64,000 nt of DNA from assembly GCA_013398295.1 (NCBI GenBank), contig VZSF01004752.1, positions 142,384 through 206,383 on the forward strand. Reading direction: 5' to 3'. Below, piece by piece: positions 28,101 to 40,711 of this stretch (the first letter of the stretch is position 1; every line of letters starts with the position of its first letter). The notes below the pieces were generated by a model. The model worked only from the letters and a program-made list of their open reading frames with translations, was not told the DNA's origin and did not search any database. This stretch comes from Chionis minor. Taxonomy: Eukaryota > Chordata > Aves > Charadriiformes > Chionididae. The position numbers and the translations under genes are program-made.

Positions 28101-31100
28101 TTAGACAGCCTCAGAAACTGAAACCTTGCATTCATCCAAGACAGAGGCTCAGTACAAGCACTACTAGGGTTAGCTACCCCACAGTGCCACAGCTGTATTT
28201 CTCCATCCTGAACCTCCGATTACCACTTAGGTATTTGGATGTAAAGTATTCCCCCTCAAGTATCAGTCCTGCCTACTGAAACTACGCAAAGAGGCAAAAG
28301 TTAGGTCAACTGCAGCAGTAGTCTTCATCAGCAGATACTAGTACACTGGCAGCTCAAGGCAGAAGAGGCCAGGGTTTATATGGAAACAATTTTCTATCTT
28401 TATCCAACACGCCAGAACTAGGAAGCTCAAGGTGAAAGGCTCCCTGCTGGTAAGACATGGGTTATCCTCCACTCAATGCAGCCAATGCATCCCTGCCTGT
28501 CCTGAGCTATTATTTGCATGTTCTCTCTCTCTCAAATTCTGACAAGAGCAGGTACTTCTAAAGCCCTCATATAGTTTCATATTTAGTACTTTCTTGGAGC
28601 GTAGCTTTCAGAGGTATTTAATATACCTATGTGCACACATATCTTTGCTGGATTTTGAGCTCCCATCCATATATCAAAGTTGAAACTAATATTAAAGTTT
28701 TTAAAGAGACACTCCTTGCTACAAAAGTTTTGCTGAGGAACACAGTTCCTTTACCAATTTCTAACTGTTTCCTTCCGGGTGTGCAAACTAGCTCACACGA
28801 GGTACAGAAAACATGAACACCTAAGTGCAGAGCTGGCTGTTCACAGGGCGCTTGTAAAAGAAAACTGGGTTCACGATGTTCAGGTTTTGCCCACATCTTG
28901 GTGAGCTACGTCACCCGCAAAGCCACAGAAGGTCCTCCACTGACCTGACTATACGAAGCAGATTCACAGCCCTGATGCACAGATAGGCAAGAGGGTCTCA
29001 TGTCAAACAAAGGTGTACTATGTTAAATACGATCATGTTAAATCTATGTGTGCGGGTAGTGGGTCAGTAGAAAAGCCTGAGGAAACGAGTTATTTTTATT
29101 GGCATACCAGGCTACTAGACGAGAATGGTAAGCTACGTATAGACAGACAGCGTTCACCTTGTAGAGCATTACTCAAACACACTAGTCCTTCACTCCTCCT
29201 TTTGCAGTCTTTTATAACATACCTTTGTTGACCAAACTATCACATCTCAGAATCCTCCCAAGTCCTACTCACTGATAGTCCTTGCTCTCTGATAGCAACA
29301 CACAAGATTTAAGCAGTACGGACCAACAGCAGCTGCCAAGTTTTAACTAGCCTTCTTCATGGCTAAAAAACACTAGTTAAAAGTCAGTGGCTTCCAGTCA
29401 GAAATTTTATATTGTTGCTTCTTCGGAATTTATAACACCTTGTAATTTACTTGTTTCAAATTCTATAAATCAGTGCCACCCCTTCAAAGATAACAAATCT
29501 ACCTACCACATGCATACGGGTACTCTTTCATGACTCAAATCGCTTTTGAGCCAAGCAATAACAATATTTATTTTCACAGAAAGAACAGGTTTATTTTCTT
29601 TAAGAGAGATGTTTTGAAAGGACTAGAAGCAACTGTGAAGAATGAAAGGCTGAAGTTAAGTATCAGTGTACAGAAAAGCAGGAAGAATCCATTTTTGTGT
29701 TGTCCCAGTTAGATCAATTCTGCTCCTTCCTCCTCCTCAAAGAAACCCACACACCCACAGCAGAGTAGATACCATTTAAAACGATCAAGACTTTTTTCCA
29801 CTGAGTGTTGCCCACTTTTGGCGTCTGACAAAACAGGATCTTGTGCTTGTCACACACAAATATTCGGTCCAAGACGAATTTGGAAACTGCAGTGTGAGAG
29901 AGATTTCTCAATGCAGTGTCTCTGCAGACATTCCTGAGAAGCTCAAGTCTTTCCATATGAACCAGGGGTTGGTGGATCAGATTTCCAGAAAAAGCTTTTC
30001 CAGTTGGCTTTATGAAATGGAGAGGGGAAAGAAAAAAAAAAAGTGCAAGAATTTAGTTTTCAGATTCAATTCGAAAGTATAAAAATCCCCAAACTATGCA
30101 TCCTAACTACTTCTAGATTCATGATTAAACCACTGCTACATATTAACTAAAGGAGTAGCACACAGTTCCGTTCCTGTGCTGCTGCGGTACACATTGGTTC
30201 GACTCTTAAGTCATTATGTAGTAGTAGAGAGTAGTAAGAGCTCTTCCATAAAACACTTTAAATCTGCTGAAGAACATCAGCATCTTATCTGTGTGGATAC
30301 AACATGCCTTGACCAAATACTGGAACTCACATAAGCAAGTAAAAAAGCTTCCGAGGGGCTGGGACAGGAATTTCAACTGAAATTAAGCTTTAACGTCTGA
30401 GAAGATGGGGATTAGGGATGCTGATCCATCTGTCTGGGAAAGAAGAATTTAGGCTAAAAGTTCTGTGTTGGTTTCAGTTGGCATTCAGTGCAACCAAACC
30501 GCAACAAAATTAAGTGGACAAAATTCACACAATGAGCATCAGCACTTACTGTGGCAAATGAGAGAAGTAGCCGGGACTCTTCTCCCCAAAAATAGATGAA
30601 CTGTTTGATATATCCCATTTTTCTGAGACTGAGACAGGAACCATGACCACCTCTTCCTCACAATTAGTGGGGAGAGAGGAAAAAGGAGCTTGTCTGATTA
30701 ACAGGCAATGGGAAATATTAAATTTCTACTGATAAATCTTCCCCCTTCCACTAATGTATTTACACAATTGTCAATCCCCAATACCAATACAGATTAGGGG
30801 ATGTACTGATTGAGAGCATCCCTGCAGAGAAGGACTTGGGGATACTGATGAATGAAAAATGTGCTAGCAATGCATGCTCACAGCCCAGAAAGTCAATCAT
30901 ATCCTGTGCTGCACAGAAGAAGAAAAAAAAAGAAAAAAAAAAAAAGCAAAGCATGGCCAGCACGTCAAGGGAGGTGATTTTGCCCCCTACTTCACTCTGG
31001 TGAGACCCCACCTGGAGTGCTGTGTCCAGCTCTGGAGTCCCCAGCACAAGAAAGACATGGACCTATTGCAGCAGGTCCAGAAGAGGGCCATGAAAATGGT

Positions 31101-34100
31101 CTGAGGGATGGAACACTTCCCCTGTAAAGAAAGGCTGAGGCAGTTGGGGTTGTTCTGCCTGGAGAAGAGAAGGGTCTGGGGACACCTCACCATGGCCTTT
31201 CAAGNAAAGTCAATCATATCCTGTGCTGCACAGAAGAAGAAAAAAAAAGAAAAAAAAAAAAAGCAAAGCATGGCCAGCACGTCAAGGGAGGTGATTTTGC
31301 CCCCTACTTCACTCTGGTGAGACCCCACCTGGAGTGCTGTGTCCAGCTCTGGAGTCCCCAGCACAAGAAAGACATGGACCTATTGCAGCAGGTCCAGAAG
31401 AGGGCCATGAAAATGGTCTGAGGGATGGAACACTTCCCCTGTAAAGAAAGGCTGAGGCAGTTGGGGTTGTTCTGCCTGGAGAAGAGAAGGGTCTGGGGAC
31501 ACCTCACCATGGCCTTTCAAGCCTTAGAGGGGGGTTATAGAAAAGACAGAGAGAGACTTTTTACCAGTGCCTGTAGTGATGGGCAAGGGGTGATGCTTTT
31601 AAACTGAAAGAGGGCAGGTTTAGAATAGCTATCAGGAAATTTTTTTGTTAGGGTTTTTTTTTGGTTTGGGGTTTTTTGGGGGGGGGGTTGGGGTTTTTTT
31701 TTGTGTTTGTTTTTTTGTTTAGGGTTTTTTTTTTCCCCACACAATGAGGGTGCTGGAACAGGTTGCCCAGGAAAGTTGTGGATGTCCCATCCCTGGAAAC
31801 GTTCAAGGCCAGGTTGGATGGGGCTTTGAGCAACCTGATCTAGTGAAAGATGTCCCTGCCTGCAGCAGGAGGGCTGAGCTAGATGATTTTCAACTGTCCC
31901 TTCCAATCCGAACCCTTCTGCGATTCTATGATTTTAGGTACAGTGTCCAAGCTACACATGAGAAAGGAGTGATTTTATTTTTTACTTTTTGTCCCAATCC
32001 TCTCTAAGGAAAAAAAAATTTAAAAAAATCTCATTCTGCTTTTTCTGTTTGTTACCCTCCTCCAGTATCTCCTGCTCAGAATGTAATCTGAACAGCCTGA
32101 CAGACTGCTTATCTGCCAAAAGAATTCCTTTTGCATGTAATCAGGATTATTATTATTGTTCTGCATTTCATGCTGTCAAGAGGGAATAGTTTTAGATCCA
32201 GAAACCTTATTATCCTCTTCCACACAAGTAAAGGAAGCTATTAAAACTCACTACACAGATCTGCCAGCCTTCCACTGAACACAGTGTTTATCCCAAGTAT
32301 TTGGAGGATAACTTAAATTTCAGTTTTTTTGCATAGCAAAACAAAGTGTCTTGTTTGTACAGAAACCTACCTTCCATGCTGCATGACAAAAATACTTTAA
32401 ACATAAGATGACTTAAGTAACCAATGGAAAAAAATTGTCCTTTGCCCACTGTGCAACTACTCTCTAATCTACATTTGCATAAGGGATTTTCAAAGTTTCC
32501 TTATAAGTTAGCAAGTACCCCATTTGTTCTGCTTTATTGCTGAAAGCACAGAACCATGCATCTGAAAGATCGACTGGTATTGAACGCTATTGTGTTCATG
32601 TTCTACTTTGGAAAAATGCTGAGATGTGAAGCACAAAGAGCACGAAACATGAAAAAGAAATGGAGACTGATAAAAAGAATCAGAGAGATTGGGCAGAGAA
32701 CTAAGAGAATAGACAAGACATAGGCTTGCCCTCAAGAGCCACGAACCTGATGGCTACAGCAAGGCAGAATACAAATAATCCAAAATTGGGCCATTATATT
32801 TAAAAGGCTAGCAAAAATGACTGTCCTGACTTGATAAAGGAGCACTGTAATGATTTTCTCCTAGAAATGGAAACACATTAAGTTGAATCATTCAGATGAA
32901 ACAAGACAGCAGGTTACCGTAACAAACTAGCTTTGTGAAGCCACAATGAATTCTGTTGGCTCTATCTAAATAGAACAGTCTGAATAAATAATTCCCATCT
33001 AGCAATTCCTTTTAACAACAGGAAGCCCTTACTTAATCTCTTCTTTTCTACCACTCTTTAATACATGTAACCCTTATCTCAACAGTATGCACCTGGAATT
33101 CTTCAGGCCAATGTTTTTCCTCTGGCACATGTACCTCTTCCACTTTTGTCACAGCTGTCAGTATCAATGGCTCTTGCTTGGCACCGTAGCCTAAAGAAGG
33201 AAGGGAGATAAGAGCATTACAGAGGGTGGGGGGAAGGCAACTATTTCTGCTTCACAACTAACACAACTGAACATTACTTTCTGTATTAAGCTTACAAAAC
33301 ATTAGGACTTGTTTCCAAATAGGAAGGTACTAGACAAGACATGAGACAGACTATGAATGTTTTAAAGGATGAACTCCGTGGGAATTTTGGATGCAATTTA
33401 AATTGAGTTTTATCAAAGAAACAAGTCCATTATCTTTTATTGTGGTTGTTTTTAAACAAACTGTGCAGAGACATAGAAATCATAAATCCAAATATCACCA
33501 TTGGCAGACAATTGAGCATAACTATATGGACTTGACAGTATGAGACTCTTATTTTTCAACTAACTTCCCAAAGCATATCCAGATAAAAAGCATCATCTAT
33601 CAGGTTTCTCCCTCCCCTCATATCAGTAGATAGGTTTCTTCTGTTGTAAACTCTTAGACATTACTAGAAGAAAAGTGTCATTAAAGGCCACCTTTTATTT
33701 CTTTCGTGCTCTAAGTAAATACCTCTAAGCTCTAAGCAATAAATACAAGATCCCCTCTTCCTTTGTTAGTGAACTGATGGCCTTCCTCAGAGACTGTCAC
33801 AATGAAAGAATAAACTCAGCTGATATTATTGTTCTTTTTTAATGATTTTTGGGCAGCTAATAGTTTGAGGCCAAATTAAAGTAAGCAAGGGAAGAACCCT
33901 TCCCATCTTTTCCAACTGGTATGCTACAGGAAAAGTGAAAAAATAACAAGGCTGTAGCTTTACTTTACATAGTGCGGAAAGATCAAAAACAATTTGAAGC
34001 AGCTTTCCCTACCCACAAACCAAAAAGATAACGATTTCTCCCTGAAAATTTATTTCCATCCACATTGGACTACTTTTCTCTTCATATAGTTTCTTCTATG

Positions 34101-36053
34101 AATAAACTTTCTTCATCTGCATCCACAGTGACTTACTGTTTCATGGTCAAGAAAATGTGCGTACTGGCTATGTCCTTTTTTTAAGGGAGTACTCTGCTCC
34201 GCCTACACTGGATTTTAGCAAACGGCATACATGGAAAAGCAAGTTAAAACTGGAAACAATGTAAGCATCCAAGAAATCAGCTACAGTAAATACTGTTGTG
34301 CAGAGACCTACTTCACAGTATCCTTTTGTGAAATCAAAGTGATCTGAACATCACTGGGTAAAAACATGCCTGCAGATGCTACTAAAGATGATAGGCAGAA
34401 ACTTGCTCCTTCTCATTAAGAAGTTCCTATTGCTCATGCACCCAAGACATCAGTAAAAGGCTTAAACAAAAGAACATTGATTCGTTGAGCATCTGCTGGT
34501 TTTGCCCGAGCTGTTAAGTAGATGCATTCAAATAAGGAAAATTTCTGACAAGCCATATTCCATTAGGCCTAAAAGAGTTCCTCCAGGACTGGTCACCCTG
34601 TTCGGACTTTCTCCAAAATTCTGTTGGTATATTCACATTACTTTCTTTCATTAGTCCCAGTACAAACAATAGTATCTCCAACACATACATACCCTTAACC
34701 ACAGTCATGCCTTTGCAGGACTGGAGCTTAAGAAATTATACAATCTTCTGCTTGGAGAACTATTCAAATGGGAAGGAAGATTCAGCATAAGGAAAAAAAA
34801 ACCAAAAAAACCCACAAAAAAAAGAAAAACACCCAAACACCAAAAAAAACCCCCCCAAAACAAAAAAAGGAGAAAAATTGGCAAGCCAAGATAATAGAAA
34901 GTAATCCTCCTGACAAATTCTGAGAACCACTCATAGAATACCTGAACTGGGAAAGAGGAGTTGGCATAGAATGAAATACTGGAAGATTTAACTACCTAAC
35001 ATAAGACCAGTTTATTTGCAGATGTACTAGGGCTCAAAAACAGCTGGGACCAAGGAAAGCTATGTTAGCCTGCAGTTCTCATCTGTAAGACTTGCTGAGT
35101 GAATCCCCACACAGACTTACGTTATTTGAAGAGGTACATCTAATATATTTACCCACTATCAAGTCATTGAAACAAATGGCACTAGTGATGTCAGTGCTTC
35201 AAAAGCATATCATATCATTTTGCATATCTTAGAAAGATGCAGAAAATACAAATTTCTTAGGACTGTAAGTCATGTCATCACCCTCACCCTGAACTCTCTG
35301 TAGGATGGCTTTGTAACAGTAGCTCCTGAGCAGACAGAAAACTGTAACATGCTGTGTGGTGTCATCAAAAGGCTTAAATTCCTCATCAGCTTAATACCAT
35401 CTGGGCTACTTAAGCTAAGCAAAAGCCTATAAGCTGTTTGTCAGTCAAACAGCAGAGGATAAAACTGAATGCAAGAAACAGGGCAGAGGTAGCTAAGCTA
35501 AGTGCATTGTAAATGAAACAAAACTTTCCACAAGTTTTATATAATACTGCAGCCAGAAGACAAGCAGTCACAAGAGCACAAGAACTAGCATCATGTGAAA
35601 TGAACTCTTTAATTCCTTGTGAATCTCCTTTGTCTTTAAACAGGCAGTTGTGCTCCACTGTTTTGCATGCGGCTTCTACTCCTAGTAGATCAAGATACTG
35701 AAACCAGTACTGCCAAACACGAGCCCCTCAGTTCTTCACCACCAAAAAAATAAGACATGATGTTAGTTTTACACACTACCAAGAAAAGCAGAAACTGAGT
35801 ATCACCGCTGTCGCTTCTAGAAAATTAGTTGTTCTGTTCTCAGTCCTACTGAAGAAGTGGTAATGTGCCGAAAACTACTTTGCACAGAAGGAATATTAAT
35901 GTGAAGCACTACTCGATTTTCTGTTTCATATCAAACATTAAAGTTGAACTTACCATCTGGGTCTTTAAAAGTCAATGTGATAAACTTGCTAGCAACCATG
36001 AACATGAATATCACCCAAAAGCATGCAGCTAGCAGCAGCCACTGGTGGTGCAT
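24582..36053 (-). CDS. CHST10: Carbohydrate sulfotransferase 10 (HNK-1 sulfotransferase), complete coding sequence in five exons
   Basis: Coding exons, in transcript order: 36053-35954, 33190-33093, 30007-29773, 27130-27025 and 25119-24582. All junctions are GT-AG, phases join cleanly, and the product is 358 residues (human is about 356). It is a type II Golgi protein: four cytoplasmic residues (MHHQ), then a membrane anchor at about 5-24. The sulfotransferase domain shows the 5'-phosphosulfate loop TPKVGNTQW (128-136, Lys130) and the 3'-phosphate loop [12 protein letters not shown] (190-201, with Arg191, Asp192, Pro193, Ser199). These match residues reported as essential in the mammalian enzyme. 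N-glycosylation sequons are at Asn101, Asn230 and Asn318. The enzyme transfers sulfate from PAPS to the 3-position of terminal glucuronic acid, making HNK-1 on neural glycoproteins and glycolipids. The gene is divergent from NMS. Identification is very secure from near-continuous match to the known family sequence. Confidence 0.97.
27025..27130 (-). CDS. CHST10: CHST10 coding exon 4
   Basis: 106 nt between CTAG (acceptor, 27132-27131) and GTAAGA (donor, 27024-27019). It encodes residues 145-180, including [20 protein letters not shown], which is strongly conserved in CHST10. It starts in phase 1 and ends with CG of Arg180. Confidence 0.95.
29773..30007 (-). CDS. CHST10: CHST10 coding exon 3
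   Basis: 235 nt preceded by a long pyrimidine tract and CATAAAG, and followed by donor GTATCT. It encodes residues 67-144 plus the first base of Gly145. It carries the stem-to-catalytic-domain transition and the 5'-phosphosulfate loop (Lys130). Confidence 0.96.
30889..31521. repeat. Perfect 316-bp tandem duplication separated by one N
   Basis: 30,889-31,204 and 31,206-31,521 read as identical by eye at an offset of 317, with a single N at 31,205 between them. The duplicate includes the A-rich run, so both copies share the same homopolymer lengths. This is the pattern left when two contig ends overlap but are scaffolded with a token gap. Confidence 0.9.
31639..31738. repeat. T/G homopolymer expansion within the CR1
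   Basis: About 100 bp of T runs and G runs (TTTGGTTTGGGG, GGGGGGGGGTTGGGG) replace what in a normal CR1 is a short TTCTTCCC-like stretch. The flanking CR1 resumes with GAGGGTGCTGGAACAGG. Confidence 0.85.
33093..33190 (-). CDS. CHST10: CHST10 coding exon 2
   Basis: 98 nt between CTTTAG (acceptor, 33192-33191) and GTGCAT (donor from 33092). It completes Gly34 and encodes residues to Gln66, including [13 protein letters not shown] and [12 protein letters not shown]. This is the variable Golgi stem region. The exon is too short to stand out by length and is placed by homology and phase. Confidence 0.93.
34791..34870. repeat. A/C low-complexity tract
   Basis: Runs of A broken by C, CC or CCC, the complement of the T/G tracts elsewhere in the window. 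It lies in the intron between CHST10 coding exons 1 and 2. Confidence 0.85.
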
Positions 36054-36088
36054 GTTGTCAGACATGAGCCATATAAAGCTGTTGCTTC
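35954..36088 (-). CDS. CHST10: CHST10 coding exon 1 with 35 nt of 5' UTR
   Basis: The acceptor AG is at 36090-36089 (TTTCATACAG) and the ATG at 36053-36051. The frame is open upstream of this ATG to 36116, but the family N-terminus [14 protein letters not shown] fixes the start, and the acceptor shows that the upstream codons are intronic. It ends with donor GTAAGT after the first base of Gly34. It encodes the cytoplasmic tail and membrane anchor. Confidence 0.94.
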
Positions 36089-39000
36089 CTGTATGAAAGA
36101 GGAAAGATTGACACATTAACTATTTCTGTGCTAGTTTAGAAAAATACTTTCCATAACTAAAATGACAAAACTCTAGTATGTATGTGTGTCATAAAACATA
36201 GCAGTACATTTCACTTTCTTTTTGTCCTTCTTTCCGTACCTACCTGTAGCTGCATCCCTGTAGGTAAGTCTTAAAGACAGAACTTCCCTAGGAGCGCAAT
36301 ACAATTGAGACCGCATATTTAATGTGCAAAGAAATCACAGGTACTGACTGAATCCAAGCAGAGTGAGGATGAAGATATTACACACGATTACAAACACACA
36401 GTGTCTACCCTACCTTGCAGTTTCTAAGTTTGCTGGAGTGCTCTACGCACTTCTTAACTTGGTTTTTAGAAACTGTAATCCTAATAAATTATTTTTTATG
36501 GTTAAAAGTAAAGATGCAACATAGGAAACCAATTACAAAAAAGATTTAAGCCCCCAGCCATTAAGAGAAATGTAAAATTTTAAGCTACATCTTTCACAGA
36601 GTTTTCAACTTCTGATGGGCAGTGCACCCAGGGAAGCACTGGGGCTTACACCGAGTATCTGTGAAAACTCCAGTGCAAAACATAAGCTTCCATAATTTAA
36701 AAAAAACCACAAAAACCAACAAAACCCCAAAAACCTAACAGCAAACATCACTGCCCACCTACCAAAACCTACTTGAGACTCCTCAGGCTTGAATATTTAT
36801 CCTGCAAAAGTAAAACACCATTGTCTCAGTTGCTGCTGGAGAGATAAGACACCCAAGAGTCTGAACTCAGGCACTGCAAAGTTCAAACTTTTGAGGATAC
36901 CTACAACACAACTTTAACCAAAGAGGATCCAACACAAAAACCTCATACAATGAGATCCACACTCTTGTGAGGTTTGTGCTTGTAGCCTCAGGAAGAATAA
37001 CAAACCAAAGCCAGCCACGTAACTAGCAACAGGATCAAATTCACTCCTAAAGTAGCCACACGCAGCTTCAATGAGAGTCACATCTGCGTGGTTTTTGATT
37101 GCACCTTCTATACAGCCACCTGTGTGAATTGCCAGGGGGTGAGAGTTGTCCTCATCCCCAGCTAAGATGCTAAAAACATGCTAGTTAATACTTCTAAGCA
37201 AACCTTGTATTCAGTTCTTTCAGTCATATACCCATTCCACCTTTTGCACTCCCACAAACCTTTAACACCAAGTAAGCCTGTTTTTGACATCATTTCAGCA
37301 TGTCCACCTGCAACATCCGTGCTAATGCTACCGGTAGTGATCACTTTTCCAATTAGCTTTTGCCTTCCAGCAATGCAAATGTTTCCAGGAAGGGTTCTCA
37401 CCCTAGCTGACAGAAGTGAAATGTCTTCAGGGTATGTCAAAAGCCTGTAAAGGCAGACAAGTAGTTCAAAACAGATTTGGGACTCTAAGGATGTATGTGA
37501 AATGGGGGAGAGGAGGAAAAAACCCAGAATATATTCAATTGAAAAAAAATCATATTTTTTAGCTAGGATGGCAGTGTTAAGGCTATTTTTATTTTCTTGG
37601 TGCAATATTTTACAGTTTGGCTTCTGAGAGGTCCTTTTTTCCCCTCCTTTTATGATTTCATTTTTAAGCACTTTTCCTCAAAACACTCCATTTAGGTAAA
37701 AATATGCATCAACTGTCTTTTGGACAATTACAGGTGCTGCGACTTTCACATAGTTGACATTTGTCATCTCCCATTTTCTGCTGCAACTCCCTAGCTGCCA
37801 ACTGAGCATGCAATGTCCAAGACAGAGTATCTTCCTCAACATCAAAAACTGTTTGCTGGGAAGGGCAAATAATACGGTGTGAATTCTAGAGCACTGACCT
37901 CTTTCCAGCTAAGTAGTTCAAAAGTTATTCTCATCCTACGGTTGCACTAGTGCAAAACTTGCCCTAAGATTCAGGCTGAAAACTACCAGGTCTCAAAGGT
38001 GCTCATTTTTCAGTCTGACACAACATCCACCATCTCCCATTTAGAGCACTGAAATTTATCACCTTTGCTTTCAGACATCACAGTGATTTGGAAAATTTTC
38101 CAACTCTCACAGATGAGAGAAGTGCGAAAATAAATGTCAGGACACAAAACGTAGCAGTGACATTTTTACTGTTTGGGTAGCTCTGCTAAAACCATGAGAA
38201 ACCAGTCAGCACTCAAAATACACCCGAACCTGTCTTCAAGGCAGTAGACTGACAGAAGCTTGCAGAGAACATTCAGCAGGACCAGAATGCTCTTTCTAAC
38301 CATCACGTATAGGCTTTTCAGAGACAGAATGAATGGTCTGGGCCAGACCCTTCTGTCTAACCCAGTATATTTGTTCCACATAAAGAACGGTAGAAAATGA
38401 CCTCCAACTTTTGTAGCATCCCTGCTGGTCTGACCGCTTTTATAGCAGTGATGGATGCACACCATTCAGTAAGGATTATTGATCTATCCCCTTATGTAAT
38501 TTATGTATTGGATTTCTAAGAAGTTGCGTTAAGTGACATGGGAAAAGCGGTTTCCACGTGCTCTGACCTGAAAAGCAGTTAGTGCACACAAGACCCTGCT
38601 CCCAAATCCTACGCTCTAGAGATCAGAGAACAACATTTCAGCCAAAGATACCTACGAGCAGCACACCACCTACCTCAAGGACTGGGCTCTGCCACCAGAA
38701 AGGGCACAGAATTGCTGTCACATCCATAACAACCACCACTATTACCCTTCAATACATCAAAGCCGAGAGGAAAATACCAAGCTGTTTTGTCTACTCCGTT
38801 TTTCATGTGCACAGCAAATCTGCAATCATACTCATCAATCTAAGAGTCCTGTCAGAAGATTTGTCATAATGTAATTACAGTGGCTGGCACTGCTACTCAT
38901 TTCTGGCATCCCAAACAAAACTACATCTATATCAGCAGCTCATTACCTTCCTCAAGAAGCAGGACTAATCAAAATTATATACAAGAAAAACTCGACCATT

Positions 39001-40711
39001 ATGCTCACTTAAATGCAATGACCGGTAATGTTTTTAAAATAACATGTTTATGTTGTTTCCCTTTCTCTAGCTGCTTCTTTAATATTTTTATCATTTTCCC
39101 AGAGTAATCGCACTTCCTGTTGTACCTCCAATCTTACTGCATTTTTGTTGCCTCTCCTGTTACTTATTTTCTGGTGAATATGTGTACTAGCTTCTGTTTT
39201 TTCCTCTTCGATAGTTCAGCTGTCAAATGTGTCTTTTACTACTTCTTGCCTAATACAGTTTTCATTACAAGTAGAAAAAACAAGAAAGCTGTTGAAGGTT
39301 TAGTCCGTTTTCTCACAATGAAATACGCAGGGATTTTTCAAGTTACTCCTTCTCCCTCTTACTGCAATTCCACAACTTTTAGGAACATGAGATCCCCCAA
39401 ATCTCTCTCTCTCTCCATCCATTCCTCCTTCCCCCCCCAGACTAGTTGCCCCAAAGACAAACCACCGCATAACCCTCAGATCAGCCAGACGCCAGTTTTG
39501 CACAGAAAATAATGGGATTGCAAATGCAAACACAAACCAAAGATCAGGACACAAAGCATGGCAGGTTTGACCCACAGCCTGCGAGTAACCTGTTACCTGG
39601 GAAAAACACTTACACTTAGCGGAAGATCGATGCCTTTATGCAAACGATGGGACAAAGCGCAGACGATTTAAGCAACGCTAAAACTCAGCGCACAGCCTCT
39701 GCTCTGCAGCTTACGCTGCTTGGATAGGGGCTCCTCGGTAGGACAGTCCCCACACGCATCATCAACAACAGCGGCACGCCGGTAGTCTCAAACCGGCAAC
39801 TGCTTGCCCATCAGCATGTGGCTAATGATGTAATTTGAAATGGAACTGCTAACGAAGGCCAAAACAACAGCTAGGTGGGACGCCTGATCCATTTTCATCA
39901 AGGCTTCTTCCTTTGCGTTATCTCAAAGTTAAGAGATCTGGATGATTTATTACACTCTTCAAAAACATTTTGGGCTAAAATCTACCATGCGTTCCTCTGG
40001 CAAGTTGCGTCGTGCTACTAAGTGTTGTACCGTACGCTCACGGTAACTGGCATTTCCGGAAGCTGCTTCTTTCCCAAAGCTTTCCTCTCCCCCTACGGGA
40101 GGCAGGACCAGGTCCATGGTCCCTTCCCTACCCAGGGCAGGCACAGCTCACCTGTCCTAGGGAAGAAACCCAGGGACGGGAGCGCAGCCCCTGCAATGAA
40201 ACACACTGCAGCCCAGGGCAGGCTCAGCCGGCACCCACCCCACGGCCCCCAAGCCGTGACCCTGACCGTGACCCTGACGCCGCCTGCCCACCCCGCACAC
40301 CCTGCCCGGCCTGAGGGACCCCAGCTCCAACTCCCCCGGGTACAGGTGACCGCGGCTCCTCCTTCCCCAGCACCGGGGCTGCCCGGGGGCTCCATTCACT
40401 GCCCCGCGGAACGGGGCGGGGGGGGCGATAAAACCGGGGGGGGCCCCCGCCGGGAAGAGCCGATACGGCCGCCGCCTGGCCGGCACGGGACGAGCCGAGG
40501 CGAAGCCCGCTCCCAGCCCTCGCTCCGGGCGCAGGGACCCGGCCTGGAACAGCCGAAAACTTCCCCCGTTCCGGAGACGGCGGCAGGGCGGGCTTCCCCT
40601 CACCGCCGGCACGGAGACGCCNGACCGGCCGGAGCAGTCTCTCGCCGGGGCTACCGGCCGCCAGGCCTCCCCTCCCCGGCCCCGCCCCGGAGTACCGGAC
40701 CCCCGGCTTAC
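36089..40711 (-). other. CHST10: Probable CHST10 5' intron
   Basis: The stretch lies between the coding-exon acceptor and the CpG island and should be a 5'-UTR intron, possibly with further small non-coding exons. No coding exon was found. The 169-codon minus frame at 37,162-37,671 has no recognisable domain and no fitting splice context. Confidence 0.6.

Larger units (their letters stand above)
30770..31940 (+). mobile_element. CR1 LINE fragment, plus orientation, inside a CHST10 intron
   Basis: The sequence runs from the ORF2 region ([41 protein letters not shown] in translation) to the 3' end (CCTTCCAATCCGAACCC, then GATTCTATGATTTTA). It is broken by an A/G-rich expansion at about 30,917-30,946, a T/G-rich expansion at 31,639-31,738, and the duplication around the N at 31,205. 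No frame is intact. Confidence 0.92.
30008..33092 (-). other. CHST10: CHST10 intron between coding exons 2 and 3, containing a CR1
   Basis: 3,085 bp in this assembly. It contains a CR1 in the opposite (plus) orientation and an apparent 316-bp false duplication, so the true intron is probably about 317 bp shorter. Confidence 0.85.

Noticed and set aside
31108..31607. Duplicated ORFs in the CHST10 intron (identical proteins on both strands)
   Set aside because: They are pieces of a CR1 copied by the apparent assembly duplication, not genes.
37162..37671. 169-codon minus-strand ORF in the CHST10 5' intron
   Set aside because: It is not part of the CHST10 family sequence, has no domain, and has no splice sites that would join it in phase.
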